NCBI GenBank assembly: GCA_965247075.1
Contig: CBDFGK010000002.1
Location: 744,001-808,000 of the forward strand
Origin: CBDFGK01 sp965247075
GTDB taxonomy: Bacteria; Pseudomonadota; Gammaproteobacteria; Pseudomonadales; Halieaceae
Reading direction: 5' to 3'
DNA: 64,000 nucleotides
Shown here: positions 1 to 9,831 of the stretch, in pieces
Position numbering within the stretch: position 1 is the stretch's first letter
Layout of the letters: every line of letters starts with the position of its first letter
Notes under the pieces: model-generated
Seen by the model: only the letters and a program-made list of their open reading frames with translations
Told to the model about the DNA's origin: nothing
The model's database searches: none
Position numbers and translations under genes: made by a program

Positions 1-807
1 TTTGGACATTTTCTCACCGTCGATATCCAGGTAGGCGTTGTGCATCCAGTAGCGCACATAATCGCCGCCGTGGGCGCACTGGCTCTGGGCAATTTCGTTT
101 TCGTGATGGGGGAATATCAGGTCCCGCCCGCCACCGTGAATATCAATGGTCTCGCCCAGGTGAGCGTGAATCATGGCAGAGCACTCCAGGTGCCAACCGG
201 GACGCCCGCGGCCCCAGGGACTATCCCAACCGGGCTCATCGTCACTGGACGGCTTCCACAATACAAAGTCACCGGGATAGCGCTTGTAGTCCGCCACTTC
301 TACCCGCGCGCCAGCCAACATATCGTCGAGCGAGCGGTGCGATAACTTGCCGTAGTCATCCATAGATTGCACGGCAAACAGTACGTGGCCGTCGGCTTCG
401 TAGGCGTGGCCCTTTGCTACCAGAATCTCCATTAGCGCGATCATCTCCGGCAGGTGCTGGGTAGCGTGCGGCTCCATCGTGGGTGGCAGCGCATTGAGTC
501 CAAGCATATCTTCGCGGTACCTGGCGGTAAACTCGGCGGTAAACTCCTCCATGTCGCGGCCGCTTTCCTGTACGGCTGCGATAATTTTGTCGTCGATATC
601 GGTGATATTGCGGGCGTAAATCACTTCGTCATACTGGGTCTGCAGAAGCCGGAACAGGATATCGAATACCACCACCGGCCGGGCGTTGCCGATATGGGCC
701 AGGTTGTATACCGTGGGGCCACAAACGTACATGGTGACCCGATTGGGTTGCAGGGGCACAAATTCTTCTTTCTTGCCACTGAGTGTGTTGTATATCCGCA
801 GCGCCAT
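1..807 (-). CDS. cysS: Cysteinyl-tRNA synthetase, C-terminus outside window
   Basis: Class I aminoacyl-tRNA synthetase that charges tRNA-Cys in the cytoplasm. 269 codons are visible, starting at ATG 807. The N-terminal zinc cysteine (C29) precedes a HIGH-type motif, HIGN at residues 38-41. The active-site stretch FPHHENE follows, and the visible part ends inside the KMSK signature (EKMSK at residues 265-269), so the anticodon-binding half lies before position 1. The start codon is 2 nt downstream of the glnS stop, so the two synthetases are probably co-transcribed as glnS-cysS. There is no sign of damage in the visible part. Confidence 0.97.
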   Translation of the reverse strand, partial: MALRIYNTLSGKKEEFVPLQPNRVTMYVCGPTVYNLAHIGNARPVVVFDILFRLLQTQYDEVIYARNITDIDDKIIAAVQESGRDMEEFTAEFTARYREDMLGLNALPPTMEPHATQHLPEMIALMEILVAKGHAYEADGHVLFAVQSMDDYGKLSHRSLDDMLAGARVEVADYKRYPGDFVLWKPSSDDEPGWDSPWGRGRPGWHLECSAMIHAHLGETIDIHGGGRDLIFPHHENEIAQSQCAHGGDYVRYWMHNAYLDIDGEKMSK

Positions 808-809
808 GT

Positions 810-2483
810 TCAGGAATTCCCCACTTTGGCCCAGGTATCGCGCAGCCCAATCGTCTTATTAAATACCAGGTTGTCAGCACTGTGATCGAAGCGGTCGGCA
901 ACAAAGTAACCCTCGCGCTCAAACTGGAAGTTTTGCTCCGCCACGGCGGTGGCCATGCCCGGCTCTATCAGGCAATTACCAAGCACTTGCAGCGATTCGG
1001 GGTTTATCTGTGCCATGAAGTCGATGCCACCGGCACCGGGATTGGGCGCGGTAAAGAGACGGTCGTAGAGGCGAATTTCCACCGCAATACCCATGCCGGC
1101 GGACACCCAGTGAATGACCCCTTTGGCCTTTATGCCGTCAGCGGGATCATTGCCCACCGTACCTTCAATAACCCTGGCGTGCACGGCGACAATCTCTCCT
1201 GCATCGTTCTTTTCTACCGCGTCCGCCTCAATCACATAGGCGTTGCGCAGGCGCACCCGCTTGCCCAGCACCAGCCGCTTGAACTTTTTATTGGCCTCCT
1301 CCCGAAAATCAGCCTTGTCGATAACCAGCTCTCGCGTAAACGGCAGCACTCGCTCGCCCAGTTCCACCCGGTTTGGATGTGCCGCTGCGGTCAGTTCTTC
1401 CACCTGGTCCGCCGGGTAATTGGTGAGAACAAGCCTGAGCGGATTAATCACACACATCGCCCGTGGCGTGCTCTCGTTGAGATCATCACGAATGACATGT
1501 TCCAGCATGGCGAAATCGACCATACCGTCACTGCGGGTTGAGCCCGCCTGTTCACAGAACCGGCGAATTGATGCCGGCAGGTAACCACGCCGGCGCATAC
1601 CGGCAACTGTGGGCATACGCGGGTCATCCCAACCGGCGACGATGCCCGCGTCGACCAGTTGTTTGAGTTTGCGCTTACTGGTGACCGTGTAACTGGTATT
1701 CAAGCGCCCAAATTCGTACTGCTTGGGCTGCTGCTCGATGGGCAAATGTTCGATATACCAGTTATACAGCGGCTTGTGATCTTCAAATTCCAGCGTGCAA
1801 ACAGAGTGGGTCACACCTTCTATGGCGTCTTCCTGGCCGTGGGCAAAATCATAGGTGGGGTAAATGCACCAGTCGTTGCCAGTCTGGTGATGGGCCACTT
1901 TGCGAATACGGTAAATAATCGGATCGCGCAGGTTCATGTTGGGCGCTGCCATGTCGATTTTTGCGCGCAGGGTCTTGCTGCCCTCATCAAAGTCACCGGC
2001 TTTCATACCGGCGAGCAGTTCGAGGTTCTCCGCTATACCGCGCTCCCGGCAGGGACTGTTGCGCCCCGGCTCGGTCAAAGTGCCGCGGTACTCCCTGGCC
2101 TGGTCAGCGCTGAGATCGCACACATAGGCATCGCCCTGCTCTATCAGGTGCACGGCCCAGTCGTAGAGCTGCTGGAAATAGGCCGAGGCAAAGCGCACTT
2201 CCCCATCCCACTCATAGCCAAGCCAGCGCACATCGTTCTGGATAGACTCGATGTATTCCTGACTTTCCTTGCCCGGGTTGGTGTCATCGAAGCGCAGATT
2301 GCAGACACCGCCAAAACGCTCGGCCAGCCCAAAATTGACACTGATGGACTTGGCGTGCCCCAGATGCAGGTAGCCGTTGGGTTCAGGGGGAAAACGGGTC
2401 ACCACTTTGGTCACGCGACCGGTTTGCAGATCTTCGGCCACGATGCTTTCCAGAAAATTTGTCGAACCTGTATCTTCATTCAT
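810..2483 (-). CDS. glnS: Glutaminyl-tRNA synthetase
   Basis: Class I synthetase that charges tRNA-Gln; 557 residues, the usual length for GlnS. The HIGH-like motif lies in PPEPNGYLHLGH (residues 32-43). The KMSKS equivalent is VTSKRKL near residue 270, replacing the MSKRKL of E. coli. The C-terminal anticodon-binding beta-barrels are complete. The start ATG at 2483 gives an N-terminus (MNEDTGSTNFLES) that resembles other gammaproteobacterial GlnS proteins. It leads a probable two-gene operon with cysS and is divergent from ppiB, with about 240 nt between the two starts. Confidence 0.98.
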   Translation of the reverse strand: MNEDTGSTNFLESIVAEDLQTGRVTKVVTRFPPEPNGYLHLGHAKSISVNFGLAERFGGVCNLRFDDTNPGKESQEYIESIQNDVRWLGYEWDGEVRFASAYFQQLYDWAVHLIEQGDAYVCDLSADQAREYRGTLTEPGRNSPCRERGIAENLELLAGMKAGDFDEGSKTLRAKIDMAAPNMNLRDPIIYRIRKVAHHQTGNDWCIYPTYDFAHGQEDAIEGVTHSVCTLEFEDHKPLYNWYIEHLPIEQQPKQYEFGRLNTSYTVTSKRKLKQLVDAGIVAGWDDPRMPTVAGMRRRGYLPASIRRFCEQAGSTRSDGMVDFAMLEHVIRDDLNESTPRAMCVINPLRLVLTNYPADQVEELTAAAHPNRVELGERVLPFTRELVIDKADFREEANKKFKRLVLGKRVRLRNAYVIEADAVEKNDAGEIVAVHARVIEGTVGNDPADGIKAKGVIHWVSAGMGIAVEIRLYDRLFTAPNPGAGGIDFMAQINPESLQVLGNCLIEPGMATAVAEQNFQFEREGYFVADRFDHSADNLVFNKTIGLRDTWAKVGNS

Positions 2484-2721
2484 GGGGTTATTCGAACGCT
2501 GTGCAAAGGTCGCGTATTATAGGGAACAATTGGCAGTATTTTCCAATCCAGAAATAAGCCTGAAGGGACGGTGTATCAAGCCATCCTTCGAGGAACTGCT
2601 TAACGGCATCCAGGGTTATTTCAGGCTCATTCCATATCGGAGAAGACTCTGGGTTCCCGGCACCGGGAAAAGTCCGTATCATTGCACGCCCTTTTACCCA
2701 CCGACTGTAAAGGAACACCGT

Positions 2722-3219
2722 ATGCTTATCATGCACACCTCCTTTGGCGATATCACTCTTGAGCTGGACGCCGAGCGTGCCCCAAAAACCGTGGAAAATT
2801 TTGTTGCCTACGTCAATGATGGCCACTATAACGGCACCATTTTTCACCGGGTCATAGACAACTTTATGATCCAGGGCGGTGGTTTTGAACCTGGTATGAA
2901 TGAGAGGGCAACCGGTGCATCTATCGAGAATGAAGCCGATAACGGCCTTAAGAACGATGTGGGTACTATCGCCATGGCCCGCACCATGGACCCCCACTCT
3001 GCCTCCGCACAGTTTTTTATCAACATAAAGGACAACGATCTCCTCAATCACACCGCACCCACCAGCCAGGGCTGGGGATACGCCGTATTTGGCAAAGTTG
3101 TTGATGGCATGGACATAATCGACAAAATCAAGGCTGTGGCTACTGGCAGTGCCGGTGGTCACCAGGATGTGCCCGTGGAAGATATTATTCTAGAATCAGT
3201 CGAGATTGCCTGCAAATAG
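2722..3219 (+). CDS. ppiB: Peptidyl-prolyl cis-trans isomerase B (cyclophilin)
   Basis: Cytoplasmic cyclophilin of 165 residues that catalyses prolyl cis-trans isomerisation. The cyclophilin core FHRVIDNFMIQGGGF lies at residues 41-55, with the catalytic Arg at 43. The downstream block SASAQFFIN and the C-terminal VPVEDIILESVEI are typical of the family. The frame is open for over 100 codons further upstream, but the family start is the ATG at 2722. An AAGGA ribosome-binding site at 2709-2713 supports that choice, and no signal peptide is present. It is divergent from glnS. The cysS/glnS and ppiB neighbourhood is common in gammaproteobacteria. Confidence 0.96.
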   Translation: MLIMHTSFGDITLELDAERAPKTVENFVAYVNDGHYNGTIFHRVIDNFMIQGGGFEPGMNERATGASIENEADNGLKNDVGTIAMARTMDPHSASAQFFINIKDNDLLNHTAPTSQGWGYAVFGKVVDGMDIIDKIKAVATGSAGGHQDVPVEDIILESVEIACK

Positions 3220-3255
3220 TAATAGCCATATAAAACAGTGGGTTATGCGGGTAAG

Positions 3256-3870
3256 CTACGCCGGAACCCCACTGTGAAAACGAAATTCCACATCCGTGGA
3301 TTCGATCAATCCCGCTTCAATCCCGCCAAAAACCGCCACTCTACCGTCTACTTCCTGTTGACTGGAAAATTCCGCCGCCAGGCCCAGGTAATCACTGAAA
3401 TGCCGTGCCTCTGATTTGAGTAGAGACAGGTAAAACTCCTGCAATTCCTCATCCAGTTGCGGCGCCAGCGCTGCAAATCGCTCGCAGGAGCGGGCTTCGA
3501 TCAAAGCGCCAATCACCAGTGTATCGACCAGCCGGGCCGGCTCATGACTGCGCAATGCCTGGCGCAGGCCCGCCGCGTAGCGCGCCGCCGATATCTGTAC
3601 ATATTCCACACCACGTCGCTGCATTATTGCCGTTACCTGCTCAAAATGACGTAGCTCTTCCCGCGCCAAGCGGGATAACGTGCGCAGCAATTTTGGATGT
3701 TCAACGTAGCGGTACAGCAGGTTCAGCGCCGTCGACGCCGCCTTCTTCTCACAATTGGCGTGATCTATAAGTAGAATAGCCTGGTTCTGCAGAGCCCAGT
3801 CAAGCCACGCAGTGGGTGTTGCACAGGGCAAAAATTCTTCTACGGCCTCCAGGTCCACCGCAGTTGCCAT
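3256..3870 (-). CDS. miaE: tRNA-(ms2io6A) hydroxylase MiaE
   Basis: Non-haem diiron monooxygenase that hydroxylates ms2i6A37 in tRNAs reading UNN codons. 204 residues. The diiron ligand pattern is visible: E41 (in CEKKA), E72 and H75 (in EELRH), E125 (in IEARSCERF), E154 and H157 (in SEARH). The start ATG overlaps the stop of the upstream DUF1289 gene by 1 nt (TAATG), so translation is probably coupled. The gene converges on ppiB with a 36-nt gap. Confidence 0.95.
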   Translation of the reverse strand: MATAVDLEAVEEFLPCATPTAWLDWALQNQAILLIDHANCEKKAASTALNLLYRYVEHPKLLRTLSRLAREELRHFEQVTAIMQRRGVEYVQISAARYAAGLRQALRSHEPARLVDTLVIGALIEARSCERFAALAPQLDEELQEFYLSLLKSEARHFSDYLGLAAEFSSQQEVDGRVAVFGGIEAGLIESTDVEFRFHSGVPA

Positions 3871-4325
3871 TACGCTGTCTCGGCCGCGCTCAGGTAGCGC
3901 TCGTAATAAGCGTCTGAAAGTATAAAAAACTCCTCATCGATAATGATGCGCAGCTTGTCCAGCCTGAAATTTCGATACTCGGCGTCTATCATCAAACCAA
4001 ACTTTGCCGGGTCGCCGATCTGGCTGCCACCGGCCTTGAGTAAACAGTAGGCCCAACAGTAGACATCGCGGTGTTCTGGAAAGGGAATTTGTTGCTGCTG
4101 CAATTGCGAGCGCAACAAATCCTGGTCTATTACCTGTAACCTGTTGCGGGTGCACTGGCTGAGAAACTGGCTCAGGCGCTGCTCGATAAGGAGTTTTTCC
4201 TCATTGCTGTAGCTATTCCAATGGATTACCTCGTGGGCAAAGCGCTTGCAGCCGCGACAGACACGCTCGCCTATTCCGGTGGAACAGACACCGATACAAG
4301 GTGTTTTAACGGTGCGGGTAATCAT
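3870..4325 (-). CDS. DUF1289 domain protein
   Basis: 151-residue protein. The N-terminus has the DUF1289 cysteine pattern: C10, C14, C23 and C26 within PCIGVC...CRGCKRFAHEV, followed by IHWN. The four cysteines suggest a metal or Fe-S site, but the biochemical role of the family is not established. The remaining roughly 110 residues are a poorly characterised extension not present in the shortest family members. The start at 4325 lies immediately before the cysteine cluster, as is usual for the family. It overlaps miaE by 1 nt, so the two form an operon; a link to tRNA modification is only inferred from that. Confidence 0.85.
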   Translation of the reverse strand: MITRTVKTPCIGVCSTGIGERVCRGCKRFAHEVIHWNSYSNEEKLLIEQRLSQFLSQCTRNRLQVIDQDLLRSQLQQQQIPFPEHRDVYCWAYCLLKAGGSQIGDPAKFGLMIDAEYRNFRLDKLRIIIDEEFFILSDAYYERYLSAAETA

Positions 4326-4447
4326 GCCGGAGAGTGTACGTTATCACCACTATGAATGCACGATATAAGCCTTTCGCCCGTGCGTAACGGACGCTGGTAC
4401 GTTATAATTCAGCCCCTTTTTTGGTAGCCATACAGGAGACATTTATC

Positions 4448-7063
4448 GTGCTTGAAGCATATCGAGAACACGTGGCCGAACGCACCAGTCAAGGCATTCC
4501 GCCCAAGCCCCTCAGCGCCGAGCAGGTTGCTGACCTGATTGAACTGCTAAAGAATCCCCCTGCCGGGGAGGAGGACTATTTGCTGGATTTGATCAGCAAC
4601 CGAGTACCACCGGGGGTCGACGAAGCCGCCTATGTCAAGGCCGGCTTTCTGTCTGCCCTGGCCCTCAGTGAAGCGCAGTGCGCCCTCATTGATGCCGCTG
4701 CGGCAGTCAAGTTGCTGGGCAACATGTTGGGCGGCTACAACATTGAGACCCTGGTTACATTACTCAGCGATGACACGCTGGGCAGCGCAGCCACCACCGA
4801 GTTAAAGCATACCCTGCTTATGTTCGATGCCTTTCACGACGTGGAACAACTGGCCCAAAACGGCAATGCCCACGCCCAATCGGTCATGGAGTCATGGGCC
4901 GCCGGTGAGTGGTTTACCGACAAGCCGGAAGTTGCCGAATCCATCAAGGTTGCTGTCTTCAAGGTCACCGGTGAAACCAATACAGATGATTTGTCACCCG
5001 CCCCGGACGCCTGGTCGCGCCCCGACATCCCCCTGCATGCACTGGCCATGTACAAGATGACCCGCGACGGTCTCGAACCTGAAGAGCACGGTGTACGCGG
5101 CCCGATGGCCCAGGTGGAAGCCGTGCAGGCGCAGGGCTTACCGGTAGCTTTGGTAGGCGATGTGGTTGGCACCGGCTCTTCGCGCAAATCCGCCACCAAT
5201 TCAGTACTGTGGTTTTTCGGTGACGAACAGAATGGCGTCCCCAACAAGAAAGGCGGCGGCATTTGCATTGGCGGAAAAATCGCCCCTATCTTCTATAACA
5301 CCATGGAAGATGCAGGTGCACTGGTTTTTGAAGCGCCGGTCGACGACATCGCTCTGGGTGATGTAATCGAAATTCGGCCCTACGAGGGCAAGATTCTCTC
5401 TGACAGCGGCGCGATAATCAGCGAGTTTGCGCTGAAATCTGACGTGCTACTGGACGAAGTTCGCGCCGGCGGCCGTATCAACCTGATTATCGGCCGGGGC
5501 GTGACCACCCGTGCCCGCGAATCACTGGGCCTGGGCGCATCGGAGCTATTCCGTATACCTGCCCAACCCGCCGCTAGCGACAAGGGTTTCACGCTCGCAC
5601 AGAAGATGGTTGGCAAAGCCTGTGGTACCGACGGCATACGTCCCGGCACCTACTGCGAACCGCGCATGACCACGGTTGGTTCACAGGATACTACCGGGCC
5701 AATGACCCGCGATGAACTGAAAGACCTGGCCTGCCTGGGTTTCTCAGCCGATTTGACAATGCAATCCTTCTGTCACACGGCCGCCTATCCCAAGCCGGTA
5801 GATATAGACACCCAGCATACCCTGCCCGATTTCATTATGACCCGTGGCGGAGTATCCCTGCGCCCGGGTGACGGTATTATCCACTCCTGGCTGAACCGCA
5901 TGTTGCTGCCCGATACAGTGGGTACCGGTGGCGATTCACACACCCGCTTTCCCATGGGTATTTCCTTTCCCGCCGGTTCCGGACTGGTGGCCTTTGCCGC
6001 CGCCACCGGCGTGATGCCGCTGGACATGCCAGAGAGTGTACTGGTGCGATTCAAGGGTGAAATGCAGCCCGGTATCACCCTGCGCGACCTGGTGCATGCC
6101 ATCCCCTATTTCGCGATTCAGCAGGAGCTGTTAACAGTAGAGAAGAAAAGCAAGAAAAACATCTTTTCCGGCCGCATCCTGGAAATTGAAGGCCTGGGCA
6201 AACTCAGTGTAGAGCAGGCCTTTGAGCTATCGGACGCCTCCGCCGAGCGCTCAGCAGCAGGCTGTGCCATTGAGCTCAGCGAAGCGTCGATCACAGAATA
6301 CCTGCGCTCAAATATCGTCTTGCTGCGGTCCATGATTGCCGACGGCTACGGCGATGCCCGCACCCTGGAGCGCCGCGCCCGCAACATGGAAGCGTGGCTT
6401 GAGAAACCGACGTTGATGAAGCCTGACGCCGATGCCGAATACGCCGCTGTAATAGAAATCGACCTGGCGGAAGTCACCGAGCCCATCGTCTGCGCGCCCA
6501 ACGACCCCGACGATGCACGCCTGTTGTCCGCAGTCGCCGGCGACAGCGTCGACGAAGTATTTATTGGCAGTTGTATGACCAATATCGGGCACTTCAGGGC
6601 GGCGGGAAAACTGCTGGAACAGCACAGTGGCTCAATCGCTACCCGCCTGTGGCTGGCGCCGCCCACCAAGATGGACGAGCACCAGTTGATGGAAGAAGGC
6701 TACTACAATATTTTTGGGGCTGCTGGGGCGCGTACAGAAATGCCCGGTTGTTCGCTGTGTATGGGTAACCAGGCACGGGTGGCAGCCAATTCAACCGTGC
6801 TATCCACTTCGACCCGCAACTTCCCCAATCGTCTGGGTGACGGCGCCAATGTTTACCTGGTATCAGCGGAACTGGCGGCGGTGGGCGCCATACTGGGGAA
6901 ACTGCCAACACCAGAGGAATACCTGAAGTATGCGCAGAATATCGACTCCATGGCGGATGAAATATACCGTTACCTGAACTTTGACCAGATTGAAGCTTTC
7001 CAGAAAACCGCTGCAGAAGGCGCTCGAATCGCGGCCATTGAGATTCAGGAAGTGGCCGTCTAA
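4448..7063 (+). CDS. acnB: Aconitate hydratase B
   Basis: TCA-cycle aconitase, citrate to isocitrate, also able to act on 2-methylisocitrate; 871 residues against 865 in E. coli. The chosen start is GTG 4448, because AcnB proteins begin MLEAY and a CAGGAGA ribosome-binding site lies 9 nt upstream. An in-frame upstream start at 4421 has no such support. The Fe-S ligands are seen as SCMTN near residue 711 and PGCSLCMGN near 766-772. The domain order (HEAT-like, swivel, then catalytic domains) is that of AcnB, not AcnA. It converges on metZ with a 20-nt gap. Confidence 0.98.
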   Translation: MLEAYREHVAERTSQGIPPKPLSAEQVADLIELLKNPPAGEEDYLLDLISNRVPPGVDEAAYVKAGFLSALALSEAQCALIDAAAAVKLLGNMLGGYNIETLVTLLSDDTLGSAATTELKHTLLMFDAFHDVEQLAQNGNAHAQSVMESWAAGEWFTDKPEVAESIKVAVFKVTGETNTDDLSPAPDAWSRPDIPLHALAMYKMTRDGLEPEEHGVRGPMAQVEAVQAQGLPVALVGDVVGTGSSRKSATNSVLWFFGDEQNGVPNKKGGGICIGGKIAPIFYNTMEDAGALVFEAPVDDIALGDVIEIRPYEGKILSDSGAIISEFALKSDVLLDEVRAGGRINLIIGRGVTTRARESLGLGASELFRIPAQPAASDKGFTLAQKMVGKACGTDGIRPGTYCEPRMTTVGSQDTTGPMTRDELKDLACLGFSADLTMQSFCHTAAYPKPVDIDTQHTLPDFIMTRGGVSLRPGDGIIHSWLNRMLLPDTVGTGGDSHTRFPMGISFPAGSGLVAFAAATGVMPLDMPESVLVRFKGEMQPGITLRDLVHAIPYFAIQQELLTVEKKSKKNIFSGRILEIEGLGKLSVEQAFELSDASAERSAAGCAIELSEASITEYLRSNIVLLRSMIADGYGDARTLERRARNMEAWLEKPTLMKPDADAEYAAVIEIDLAEVTEPIVCAPNDPDDARLLSAVAGDSVDEVFIGSCMTNIGHFRAAGKLLEQHSGSIATRLWLAPPTKMDEHQLMEEGYYNIFGAAGARTEMPGCSLCMGNQARVAANSTVLSTSTRNFPNRLGDGANVYLVSAELAAVGAILGKLPTPEEYLKYAQNIDSMADEIYRYLNFDQIEAFQKTAAEGARIAAIEIQEVAV

Positions 7064-7083
7064 CTCAGCCTGCCTGCTTCCCC

Positions 7084-8280
7084 TTACAGCGCGCAGAAGC
7101 CGCGCTGCAAATCAATTTTGAGATCGTCTATATGTTCCAGGCCAATGGCGAGTCGAACCAGGTTCTCGGTAATGCCCGCCGCCGCACGCTCTTCTTCACT
7201 GAGGCGTCCATGGGTTGTGGTGGCCGGATGCACAATGGTTGTCTTGGCATCGCCAAGGTTTGCTGTCAACGACAAAAAGCGGGTCCCGTCGATAAAGCTC
7301 CAGGCCTCCTTGCGTCCACCCTTGAGGCGCAACGACAGCACGCCACCAAATGCCCGCTGCTGCCGGCGGGCCAGCTCATGACCGGGGTGGTCTTCCAGGC
7401 CGGCATAGAACACCCGCTCCACCGCGGGCTGCTCACGCAGCCAGCGCGCCAAATGCAGTGCGTTGCTGCTGTGAGCATCCATGCGCAGGCGCAATGTCTC
7501 CAGACCCTTGAGGAAAACCCAGGCGTTAAATGCGCTCATGGTAGGACCCGCTGTACGCAGAAAGCCAACCACTTCTTCCATCTGTTTTGCCGAACCCAGC
7601 ACCACACCACCGACACAGCGCCCCTGACCATCCAGATACTTGGTGGCGGAGTGGACCACTATGTCTGCACCCAGATCCAGCGGACGCTGCAGAGTCGGTG
7701 TACAAAAGCAGTTGTCCACCACCAGCAGGGCATCACTGGCATGAGCCAATGCAGACAGCGCGGCTATATCCGCCACTTCGCAGAGCGGGTTTGATGGCGT
7801 CTCCAGAAATAACATGCGTGTCTCATCCTGCACAGCAGCTTGCCAGTCTGTTATCTCAGTCAGGTCTACAAAGCTGACAGCAACACCAAATTTTTTCAGG
7901 AACCTGTTAAACAGGTTAGTGGTAGTGCCAAATACGCTGCGCGAACAAACAACGTGATCGCCGGACTGCAACAATGCCATGCAAGTGCTTAGAATCGCGG
8001 CCATGCCCGAGGCGGTAGCCACCGCCTGTTCTGCTCCTTCCAGCGCGGCGATTCGCTCCTCAAAAGTACGCACTGTAGGGTTGGTGTAGCGCGAGTAAAC
8101 ATTGCCGGGACTTGCACCGGAAAAGCGCGCCGCCGCCTCGGCGGCGCTGTCGAAGATATAGCTGGAAGTGAGATACAGCGCCTCTGAGTGTTCACCCTCG
8201 GCACTGCGCCGCTGGCCGGCACGCACCGCCAGCGTGTCCAGTTGGGCGTTGGCAAAAACATCAAAATCGTCTTCAGTCAT
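7084..8280 (-). CDS. metZ: O-succinylhomoserine sulfhydrylase
   Basis: PLP enzyme that makes homocysteine directly from O-succinylhomoserine and sulfide; 398 residues. The PLP lysine is K214 in HSATKYLDG. The Cys/Met-metabolism fold continues through to the C-terminal VRLAIGLEHIDDL block. The sequence, and the position directly after purF, match MetZ of Pseudomonas more than MetB or MetC. It is the last gene of the long minus-strand run and starts 8 nt after the purF stop. No SAM riboswitch is visible in the short gap. Confidence 0.94.
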   Translation of the reverse strand: MTEDDFDVFANAQLDTLAVRAGQRRSAEGEHSEALYLTSSYIFDSAAEAAARFSGASPGNVYSRYTNPTVRTFEERIAALEGAEQAVATASGMAAILSTCMALLQSGDHVVCSRSVFGTTTNLFNRFLKKFGVAVSFVDLTEITDWQAAVQDETRMLFLETPSNPLCEVADIAALSALAHASDALLVVDNCFCTPTLQRPLDLGADIVVHSATKYLDGQGRCVGGVVLGSAKQMEEVVGFLRTAGPTMSAFNAWVFLKGLETLRLRMDAHSSNALHLARWLREQPAVERVFYAGLEDHPGHELARRQQRAFGGVLSLRLKGGRKEAWSFIDGTRFLSLTANLGDAKTTIVHPATTTHGRLSEEERAAAGITENLVRLAIGLEHIDDLKIDLQRGFCAL

Positions 8281-8288
8281 AGTTGTTC

Positions 8289-9812
8289 TCAGGAGACCTC
8301 GTTGTGCAGGCCAATCACCGCTCCCTCCTCCGCTGTGGCAGTCAGGCGCTCACTTTGCGCGTCATCATTGCGCAAGGCCTCAATTCGCTGCAGATAACCC
8401 TGGTCGATGTCACCGGTGACATAGTTACCGGTAAACACCGAGCAGTCATAGTCTTTGACATTGGAATTACCTGCTACGCTGCTGGCTATCAAATCACCGA
8501 GGTCTTGATATACCAGCCAGTCGGCGCCAACCAACTCGCAAATCTCAGCCTCATCGCGGCCGTGGGCAATGAGTTCACTGGCCGAAGGCATGTCGATTCC
8601 GTAGACGTTGGGATACCTGACCGGCGGAGCGGCTGATGCAAAGTAGACTTTATTGGCGCCGGCATCCCTGGCCATTTCAATAATCTGCTTGCAGGTGGTG
8701 CCGCGCACTATAGAGTCATCCACCAACATTACATTTTTACCTTTGAACTCCAGCCCGATTGCATTGAGTTTCTGACGCACACTCTGCTTGCGTTGATGCT
8801 GTCCCGGCATGATAAAAGTGCGGCCGATATAGCGGTTTTTCATCAGTCCTTCGCGAAATTTCAGTCCCAGCACATGGGCCATCGACTGCGCCGCTATGCG
8901 GCTGGTATCCGGAATCGGAATAACCACATCAATATCGTGATCCGGTCGCAGAGCCAGTATCTTGCGGGCCAGGTATTCGCCCTGGCGCAAACGGGTTTTG
9001 TAAACCGAAATCCCGTCCATAAGTGAATCGGGGCGGGCAAAGTAAACATGTTCAAATATGCAGGGCGTCAATTTCGCCGCATCCGCACACTGGCGCGAGT
9101 ACATTTGACCATCTGCGGTAATATAAACCGCTCCACCGGCGGCGACGTCTCGAATCAGGGTAAAGCCCAGCACATCAAGTGCCACACTTTCCGAGGCCAA
9201 CATGTATTCGTCAGCACCGTTTAGCGAACGTTTTCCAACCACCAGCGGACGAATGCCATGGGGGTCGCGAAACCCGACCACGCCATAGTTGGCAACCATG
9301 GCCACTGCCGTATAGCCACCGCGACAACGTCGGTGTACACCTGCAACAGCGGTAAAAATTTCTTCTTCAGTAGGCTTTAACTTGCCCAGTTTTTGCAACT
9401 CGTGGGCGAACACATTGAGCAGCAACTCTGAGTCGGAGTCGGTATTGAGATGGCGCAAATCTGTCTGGAACAATTCTTCAGTGAGTGCTTCCGAGTTGGT
9501 CAGGTTGCCGTTATGCGCGAGACCTATGCCGTAGGGTGAGTTTACATAGAAGGGTTGCGCCAGGGCGGGACCCGCACTACCGGCGGTTGGGTAGCGAACA
9601 TGGCCAATGCCAATACGTCCCTGCAAGCGCTGCATATGATGCTGACGGAATACATCGCGTACCAGCCCGACGCTTTTGCGCTGGTTGAAGTGGCCATTAT
9701 CAAAGGTGATGATGCCGGCTGCATCCTGTCCCCGGTGCTGCAATACAGTCAGCGCATCATATATCGACTGGTTGACATTAGAGTTACCTACAATGCCAAT
9801 CAATCCACACAT
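8289..9812 (-). CDS. purF: Amidophosphoribosyltransferase
   Basis: First committed step of purine synthesis: PRPP plus glutamine to phosphoribosylamine. 507 residues. The class II glutaminase nucleophile is C2 (MCGLIGIVG), exposed after Met removal. The PRPP-binding motif VMLVDDSIVRGTT lies near residue 370. The start ATG 9812 is fixed by the need for Cys at position 2, and GGGGAGAG lies just upstream. The cvpA-purF order is conserved in E. coli and Pseudomonas, where the genes are co-transcribed and repressed by PurR; no PurR operator was identified here. Confidence 0.98.
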   Translation of the reverse strand: MCGLIGIVGNSNVNQSIYDALTVLQHRGQDAAGIITFDNGHFNQRKSVGLVRDVFRQHHMQRLQGRIGIGHVRYPTAGSAGPALAQPFYVNSPYGIGLAHNGNLTNSEALTEELFQTDLRHLNTDSDSELLLNVFAHELQKLGKLKPTEEEIFTAVAGVHRRCRGGYTAVAMVANYGVVGFRDPHGIRPLVVGKRSLNGADEYMLASESVALDVLGFTLIRDVAAGGAVYITADGQMYSRQCADAAKLTPCIFEHVYFARPDSLMDGISVYKTRLRQGEYLARKILALRPDHDIDVVIPIPDTSRIAAQSMAHVLGLKFREGLMKNRYIGRTFIMPGQHQRKQSVRQKLNAIGLEFKGKNVMLVDDSIVRGTTCKQIIEMARDAGANKVYFASAAPPVRYPNVYGIDMPSASELIAHGRDEAEICELVGADWLVYQDLGDLIASSVAGNSNVKDYDCSVFTGNYVTGDIDQGYLQRIEALRNDDAQSERLTATAEEGAVIGLHNEVS

Positions 9813-9831
9813 ACACTTGCTCTCCCCTTAT

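Noticed and set aside
783..1541. 252-codon plus-strand frame opposite glnS
   Set aside because: Lies wholly antisense to a complete, motif-bearing glnS and overlaps the cysS start; no protein features. Same verdict for the other long antisense frames along 7-24 kb.
3234..3285. Imperfect hairpin (ACAGTGGG / CCCCACTGT) between ppiB and miaE as terminator
   Set aside because: Stem has a bulge, the loop is long and no T-run follows on either strand; it also includes the end of the miaE coding sequence.
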